Shown here one piece after another: positions 60,047 to 64,000 of a stretch of DNA of 64,000 bases. The notes under the pieces were generated by a model. It worked only from the letters and a program-made list of their open reading frames with translations. It had not been told where the DNA came from and did no database searches. Origin of the DNA: Curtobacterium sp. VKM Ac-2865 (lineage in GTDB: Bacteria; Actinomycetota; Actinomycetes; Actinomycetales; Microbacteriaceae); NCBI RefSeq assembly GCF_015350905.1, contig NZ_JADKRZ010000005.1:288139-352138 (forward strand), given 5' to 3'. The translations under genes and the position numbers were made by a program. Positions within the stretch are counted from its first letter, which is position 1. Each line of letters opens with the position of its first letter.

Positions 60047-61870
60047 ATGTCAGAACGCACGCGAGACACGCCCGACGCCTCCGACAACGAGGAGCGCACC
60101 GACGGGTACGTGCCCCTTCGCTCGTACGGCGCGATCGGGGACGGCCGGACCGTGGCGCTCATCGCCCGCGACGGCCGCATCGACTGGCTGCCGATCCCCT
60201 CGATGGACTCGCCGCCCGTCTTCGCCAGCATCCTCGACGCCGAGCACGGCGGGCACGTGGCGCTGCGCCCGGTGGCCGACGACGCCACCGTGTCCCGCGC
60301 GTACATCGCCGGCACGAACGTCCTGGTCACCACGTGGACCACGTCGTCCGGCAGCGTCACCGTGACGGACGCCATGGTCACCGGCGTCGCCGGTCGGCTG
60401 CCGTGGGCCGAGGTCGCGCGCTGCGTGCAGGGCGTCGAGGGCACGGTCGAGATGGAGTGGGCGGTGGTGCCGGGCACGCTGCTGAACCAGGCGGAGCCGA
60501 AGCGCCTCGACACGGGCAACGGCGCGGTCATCGGCATCGACGGCGTCACCATCGCGATCGTCGAGCACGGCTTCGACCCGGTGCACGACGACGGCCCCCG
60601 CTTCTCGGGGCGGTTCGCCGCGACCGCGGGGTCGAAGCAGATCCTGACGATCGTCGGCACGCACGACGAGCCGATCTTCATGCCCCGACCGGAGAGCGCG
60701 CTCGCCGCGATGGACCGGACGATCGCGAACTGGGAGGCCTGGTCGGAGGAGTTCAGCTACGACGGCCCGTGGGCGGAGGCCGTGCAGCGGAGCGCCCTCG
60801 CGCTGAAGCTGCTCATCTTCTCCCCCACCGGGGCCATCGCCGCCGCGCCGACCACGAGCCTGCCCGAGGACCGCACCGGCGGGAAGAACTGGGACTACCG
60901 GTTCGCCTGGGTGCGCGACCTGTCGTACACGGTGCACGCCCTGACGCGCTTCGGCCTGCGCGAGGAGACCCACGCCGCCGTGTCGTGGATGATGCGCACG
61001 ATCGCCGACCACGACGAGACGATGCCGATCTTCTACCGACTCGACGGCACGAAGACCGACGAGGTCGAGGAGCGCGACGTCCCCGGGTGGAACGGCATCG
61101 GCCCGGTCACCGTCGGCAACCGCGCCGGCGACCAGCTGCAGCTCGGGGTCTGGGGCGACGTCTTCGAGATCCTGCGCCAGTACGTCCGCGCGGGCAACGT
61201 CCTCGACCGGAAGACCGCCGCGGTGCTGCAGGACCTCGCCGACGACGCCTGTCACCGCTGGCCGGAGGCGGACTCGGGCATGTGGGAGCTCGAGGAGACG
61301 CAGCACTACGTGTCGAGCAAGATCGGCTGCTGGCAGGCGCTCGACGCGGCCATCGAGCTGCACGACGCCGGCATGATCGACGGCCCGAAGGAGAAGTGGC
61401 AGGAGAACCGCGAGCTCATCGAGGAGTGGGTCGCCGAGAACGGGTGGAACGAGGAGCTCGGCGCCTACGTGATGTACCCGGGCACCGACACGCTCGACAC
61501 CTCGATCCTGCTGCATGCGATGAGCGCGTTCGACCGGGGTCCCCGCATGGAGTCGACGATCCGCGCGATCGAGGAGCAGCTGCAGCACGGGCCGCTCGTG
61601 TACCGGTACTCGGGCATGGAGGTCGAGGAGTCGCCGTTCGTCGCGTGCTCGTTCTGGCTCGCGGCTGCGATGGCCTGCGTCGGACGGGTCGACGACGCCA
61701 GGAGCCTGATGGACGACATGGTCGCGCAGGCGAACGACGTCGGGCTGTTCAGCGAGATGCTCAGCGCCGAGGACGGGGCCTTCATGGGCAACATCCCGCA
61801 GGGGCTGTCGCACCTGGCGCTCATCCAGGCGGCGCTGACGATCGAGGAGGTCGCGGAGTCCGGGTCGTGA
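60047..61870 (+). CDS. GH15 family glucoamylase/trehalase-like enzyme
   Basis: A 607-residue protein with an N-terminal beta-sandwich (YVPLRSYGAIGDGRTVALIA) and a GH15 (alpha/alpha)6 barrel. TGGKNWDYRFAWVRDLSYTV is the family's substrate loop, and the catalytic Glu is expected in GMWELEETQHYVSSKIGCWQ with a second near ACSFWLAAAMA. Actinobacterial relatives hydrolyse glucans or trehalose; the substrate is not certain. CAGCAT lies 6 nt before the ATG. Adjacent gap, upstream, holds a one-armed family C motif. Confidence 0.88.
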   Translation: MSERTRDTPDASDNEERTDGYVPLRSYGAIGDGRTVALIARDGRIDWLPIPSMDSPPVFASILDAEHGGHVALRPVADDATVSRAYIAGTNVLVTTWTTSSGSVTVTDAMVTGVAGRLPWAEVARCVQGVEGTVEMEWAVVPGTLLNQAEPKRLDTGNGAVIGIDGVTIAIVEHGFDPVHDDGPRFSGRFAATAGSKQILTIVGTHDEPIFMPRPESALAAMDRTIANWEAWSEEFSYDGPWAEAVQRSALALKLLIFSPTGAIAAAPTTSLPEDRTGGKNWDYRFAWVRDLSYTVHALTRFGLREETHAAVSWMMRTIADHDETMPIFYRLDGTKTDEVEERDVPGWNGIGPVTVGNRAGDQLQLGVWGDVFEILRQYVRAGNVLDRKTAAVLQDLADDACHRWPEADSGMWELEETQHYVSSKIGCWQALDAAIELHDAGMIDGPKEKWQENRELIEEWVAENGWNEELGAYVMYPGTDTLDTSILLHAMSAFDRGPRMESTIRAIEEQLQHGPLVYRYSGMEVEESPFVACSFWLAAAMACVGRVDDARSLMDDMVAQANDVGLFSEMLSAEDGAFMGNIPQGLSHLALIQAALTIEEVAESGS

Positions 61871-61882
61871 CCCGGTGCCGAG

Positions 61883-62947
61883 TCAGCCGATGCTGATGGC
61901 GACCAGGCCGGCGACGCCGACCAGGTAGAGCAGGACGACGACGAACGAGTCGACGCCCATGCCCGCGATCCGGCGCTGCGGCCGGAACACCAGTCCGACC
62001 GCGTAGACGAGCGTCAGCACGGCGGCCAGCGCGGTCAGGTAGACGTCACTGGCGTTCGCCTGCGGCAGCACCGCCTTGCCGGACAGCAGGGTGGCGACGA
62101 GGAACAGCACCGGCAGGAAGGCGTTGCCGCCGAAGATGTCGGAGACCGCCAGGTTGTCGTCGCCCTGCTTGACGGCCTGGAGGCCCGTGGAGATCTCCGG
62201 CAGGCTCGTCGCCAGGGCCAGGACGGTCGCCCCGAACAGCACGCCGGAGAGCCCGATCTGGCTGGACGCCGCGTCCCCGGCCTGTTCCAGCACGACACCG
62301 GCGACCAGGGTGGCGAGGGCGGAGACCGCGAAGACGACCGCCGCCTTCCTGGTGCTCATCGGCTTCGTCGCGTCGGGCTTGCGGGTGCGGTGCCCCATGG
62401 TGTGCGGACTGGCGTCGGGCGCGTGGCCGCTCTCGTGCCACGGTAGGCCCTTGCTCGCGCGCTGCACCAGGAACAGCCCGACGAGCCAGATCGCCGCGAT
62501 GAGCACGACGTCCGGGGTCAGCCGGGCGACGACGAGGTCCGGCGGCAGCTGACTGCCCGCGATCACGACGCCGAGGACCGCGACGACCACGACCGCCTCG
62601 AGCACCAGGGTCAGCGAGGCCGCGCGGTAGGTGATCGGCTTCACGCCCTTCCCGCGCTTGCCGAACGCGTCGAGGACGGCGATGACGACGGTCTGCAGCG
62701 CGATGCCACCGAGGATGTTGCCGGCCGCGACCTCGATCGACCCGGACAGCCCCGCGCTCACGGTGATGGCGATCTCGGGCAGGTTCGTCGCGACGGCCAG
62801 CACGATGAGGCCGCCGAGCGCGCTGCCGAGGTGCAGGCGGGCGTCGAGCACGTCGGTCGTCTTCGAGAGCTGGATGCCGGCGACCCAGATCACGGCCGCG
62901 CCGGCCACGAAGACCACGACGAGCAGCCAGAGGGGCAGTGAGTCCAT
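61883..62947 (-). CDS. Na+/Ca2+ antiporter-like membrane protein (CaCA family)
   Basis: A 354-residue transporter with ten to eleven helices in two inverted repeats. The alpha repeats contain LAVATNLPEIAITVSAGLSG and LALATSLPEISTGLQAVKQG, the ion-binding motifs of sodium/calcium exchangers; the spacing is that of YrbG/CaxA-like proteins. A His-containing cytoplasmic loop (WHESGHAPDASPHTMGHRTR) separates them. ATG 62947 is chosen because the upstream frame is not transmembrane. Confidence 0.85.
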   Translation of the reverse strand: MDSLPLWLLVVVFVAGAAVIWVAGIQLSKTTDVLDARLHLGSALGGLIVLAVATNLPEIAITVSAGLSGSIEVAAGNILGGIALQTVVIAVLDAFGKRGKGVKPITYRAASLTLVLEAVVVVAVLGVVIAGSQLPPDLVVARLTPDVVLIAAIWLVGLFLVQRASKGLPWHESGHAPDASPHTMGHRTRKPDATKPMSTRKAAVVFAVSALATLVAGVVLEQAGDAASSQIGLSGVLFGATVLALATSLPEISTGLQAVKQGDDNLAVSDIFGGNAFLPVLFLVATLLSGKAVLPQANASDVYLTALAAVLTLVYAVGLVFRPQRRIAGMGVDSFVVVLLYLVGVAGLVAISIG

Positions 62948-63066
62948 GCAGCAGACCGTGGACCACCGCGCCCGTGGGGGTTCTCGGAGGGAGACTGGTT
63001 CCTCGGCGTGTCCGGGGCTGGCGGCCTGGGTGCGCCGTCGGGGGGACGGGGCATCATGGTCTGACG

Positions 63067-63663
63067 ATGAACGACGTCGACGCACGGATGGACCGGCTCA
63101 GGAGGGCCGCCCGCTACCGCTACCAGCAGCTCGTCGAGAGCGAGATCGAACGCGGATCGCTCGACCCGGACGAGGTCCGCGAGGAACGCCGGCTGCTCAA
63201 GGCCGCCGACGTGGCCGCCCACGCACGGGCCCAGATCGAGGAAGCCGAGCGGCGCGGGGTCTTCGACGGCAACCCGTACCACGGCAAGCCCCTGCCCGGG
63301 ATCGACGGCCAGCACGACCCCGACTGGTGGATCAAGTCGAAGATCGAGCGTGAGGACATCCGCGGCATCGCGCCGCCCGCCCTGGCCTTGCGGACCGAGG
63401 ACGCCGAGCTCGACGACCACCTGGACGCACTCTCAGTGGAGTCCGACGTCCGCGACGTCCTCGTCGACTTCAACGCCCGCGTGAAGGAGGCCCGCCGGCA
63501 GCTCCTCGGTGGGCCGCCGGTGGTGACGCCGATGCGGGAGGTCGAGCCCGAGGTGCAGGCCTGGCGCGAACGGCGGCAGGTCCGGATGGCGTCGGCCGCC
63601 CGGGCAGCGGAGCAGGCGCTGGCCGATGCCCGCCCGCGTCGCTGGTGGCGCCGGCGCCCCTGA
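63067..63663 (+). CDS. DUF1992 (DnaJ homologue subfamily C28-like) protein
   Basis: A 198-residue protein. IEEAERRGVFDGNPYHGKPL followed by PGIDG is the DUF1992 signature and lies near residue 60. The rest is charged and helical, with an Arg/Trp-rich end. No J domain HPD. CATGGT lies 6 nt before the ATG. Function unknown. Confidence 0.8.
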   Translation: MNDVDARMDRLRRAARYRYQQLVESEIERGSLDPDEVREERRLLKAADVAAHARAQIEEAERRGVFDGNPYHGKPLPGIDGQHDPDWWIKSKIEREDIRGIAPPALALRTEDAELDDHLDALSVESDVRDVLVDFNARVKEARRQLLGGPPVVTPMREVEPEVQAWRERRQVRMASAARAAEQALADARPRRWWRRRP

Positions 63664-63679
63664 CGCTGCCCCGGGAGTG

Positions 63680-63766
63680 GTCTTCTCGCGCAGAAGGTCC
63701 TTTCGCGCGTAGGCGGTCCTTTCGCTCGTCGCAGGTCGTTTCGCGCGTAGGGGGTCGTTCGTTCCG
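63680..63766 (+). repeat. Repeat family A, locus 3: degenerate array with 19-bp period
   Basis: Cores at about 63680 (degenerate), 63697 (GTCCTTTCGCGCG), 63716 (GTCCTTTCGCTCG), 63735 (GTCGTTTCGCGCG) and 63754 (GTCGTTCGTTCC); the last four steps are exactly 19 bp. It fills the convergent gap after the DUF1992 gene. Confidence 0.85.
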
Positions 63767-63837
63767 ACCTCCGACGCGCGTTTCCGCTTCCCGTCGCATC
63801 CGTGATGGGTGGTTCCGCGCGTGGGTGGTGCAACGCA

Positions 63838-63872
63838 GAGAACGCCGCCCCCGTGATCGGGGCGGCGTTCTC
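63838..63872. terminator. Terminator before the right-edge gene
   Basis: GAGAACGCCGCCCC pairs perfectly with GGGGCGGCGTTCTC around CGTGAT. It lies 27 bp beyond the stop of the partial leftward gene. Confidence 0.85.
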
Positions 63873-63898
63873 GTTTGTGGTGCTGTGGTGCGGGGGTG

Positions 63899-64000
63899 TT
63901 ACTTGATCTGGGCGGTGATCGTCGCGGTGCCGACGAGCAGGCCTGCCTTGACGGCGTCGGTCTTGAAGGTGCTGTTGAGCAGCTTCGCGGCGTCGGCGGA
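63899..64000 (-). CDS. C-terminus of a protein cut by the window edge
   Basis: The last 33 residues are visible, reading SADAAKLLNSTFKTDAVKAG, then LLVGTATITAQIK and TAA. The pattern (Leu-Asn pair, GTATIT near the end) recalls the ends of secreted HtaA-like domains of Actinobacteria, but this is too short to name. Confidence 0.55.
   Translation of the reverse strand, partial: SADAAKLLNSTFKTDAVKAGLLVGTATITAQIK

Overview
The window is a high-GC (about 70%) chromosomal segment with compact, mostly short operons. Many start codons follow a TANNNT hexamer by only 6-7 nt, which suggests leaderless transcripts. Together with the gene content (a Microbacteriaceae-like rpmB-rpmG-rpsN-hup order, a CopD-CtaG fusion, split GlcNAc-type PTS genes, and a LAXTG sortase signal) this points to an actinobacterium of the Microbacteriaceae, probably Curtobacterium or a close relative. 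That assignment is inferred from sequence style only. I see no prophage, insertion sequence, CRISPR array, rRNA or tRNA.

Layout. 1-5.8 kb: end of an AraC regulator, a TetX-like flavin monooxygenase divergent from its TetR repressor across a two-operator promoter, a sarcosine-oxidase-like flavoenzyme, glycerate kinase and two small proteins. 5.8-14.3 kb: zinc alcohol dehydrogenase behind a 24-bp repeat array, a permease / TIGR03943 / membrane-anchored propeller operon, an LLM flavin oxidoreductase, a PAP2 phosphatase and a DUF4383 protein. 14.3-18 kb: PIF1-like helicase, CopD-CtaG and HU. 18.3-23.2 kb: a zinc-related block, with zinc-independent bL28, bL33 and uS14, then znuA-znuC-znuB-zur behind a promoter carrying a Zur-box-like dyad. 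23.2-26.7 kb: a GlcNAc/glucose-type PTS (IIC divergent from IIB-IIA) with a DasR-like GntR regulator and matching operators. 26.7-37 kb: a GNAT enzyme, branched-chain-type oxo-acid dehydrogenase E1a-E1b-E2, an aminotransferase, a small membrane protein, a low-MW phosphatase with purB, and a secreted protein with an L,D-transpeptidase. 37-47 kb: two LysR regulators, EamA, MFS and DHA2 exporters, a TIGR01777 epimerase with a DUF4166 protein, a CDF metal exporter and small membrane proteins. 47-64 kb: a lectin-like surface protein with a LAYTG anchor, GH13 and GH15 glucosidases, FMN reductase with MarR, Dps, SDR and NAD(P)H/FAD oxidoreductase (stress functions), hydrolases, RtcB RNA ligase, a Na/Ca antiporter-like protein and a DUF1992 protein.

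The most unusual content is non-coding. Three families of dispersed intergenic repeats recur: (A) degenerate arrays with a 19-bp period around GTCGTTCCGCGCG at about 10.7, 36.9 and 63.7 kb; (B) a 48-bp element with two dyads at 13.90, 13.98 and 41.58 kb; (C) palindromes with arms like GGACGGGAGGC or GCCTGGAGGC at gene 3' ends (10.9, 23.2, 42.3, 51.7, 55.1 and 58.3 kb and more degenerate copies). Further local arrays lie upstream of adh (24 bp), at the hup terminator (35 bp) and upstream of rtcB (18 bp). I read C as sequence-conserved terminators and leave A and B unexplained.

Functional links: zinc handling (znuABC-zur, CDF exporter, zinc-free ribosomal proteins, possibly the TIGR03943 permease pair), amino-sugar uptake under a DasR-like regulator, redox and drug defence (TetX-like enzyme, MFS pumps, Dps, flavin reductases), and alpha-glucan use (GH13, GH15).
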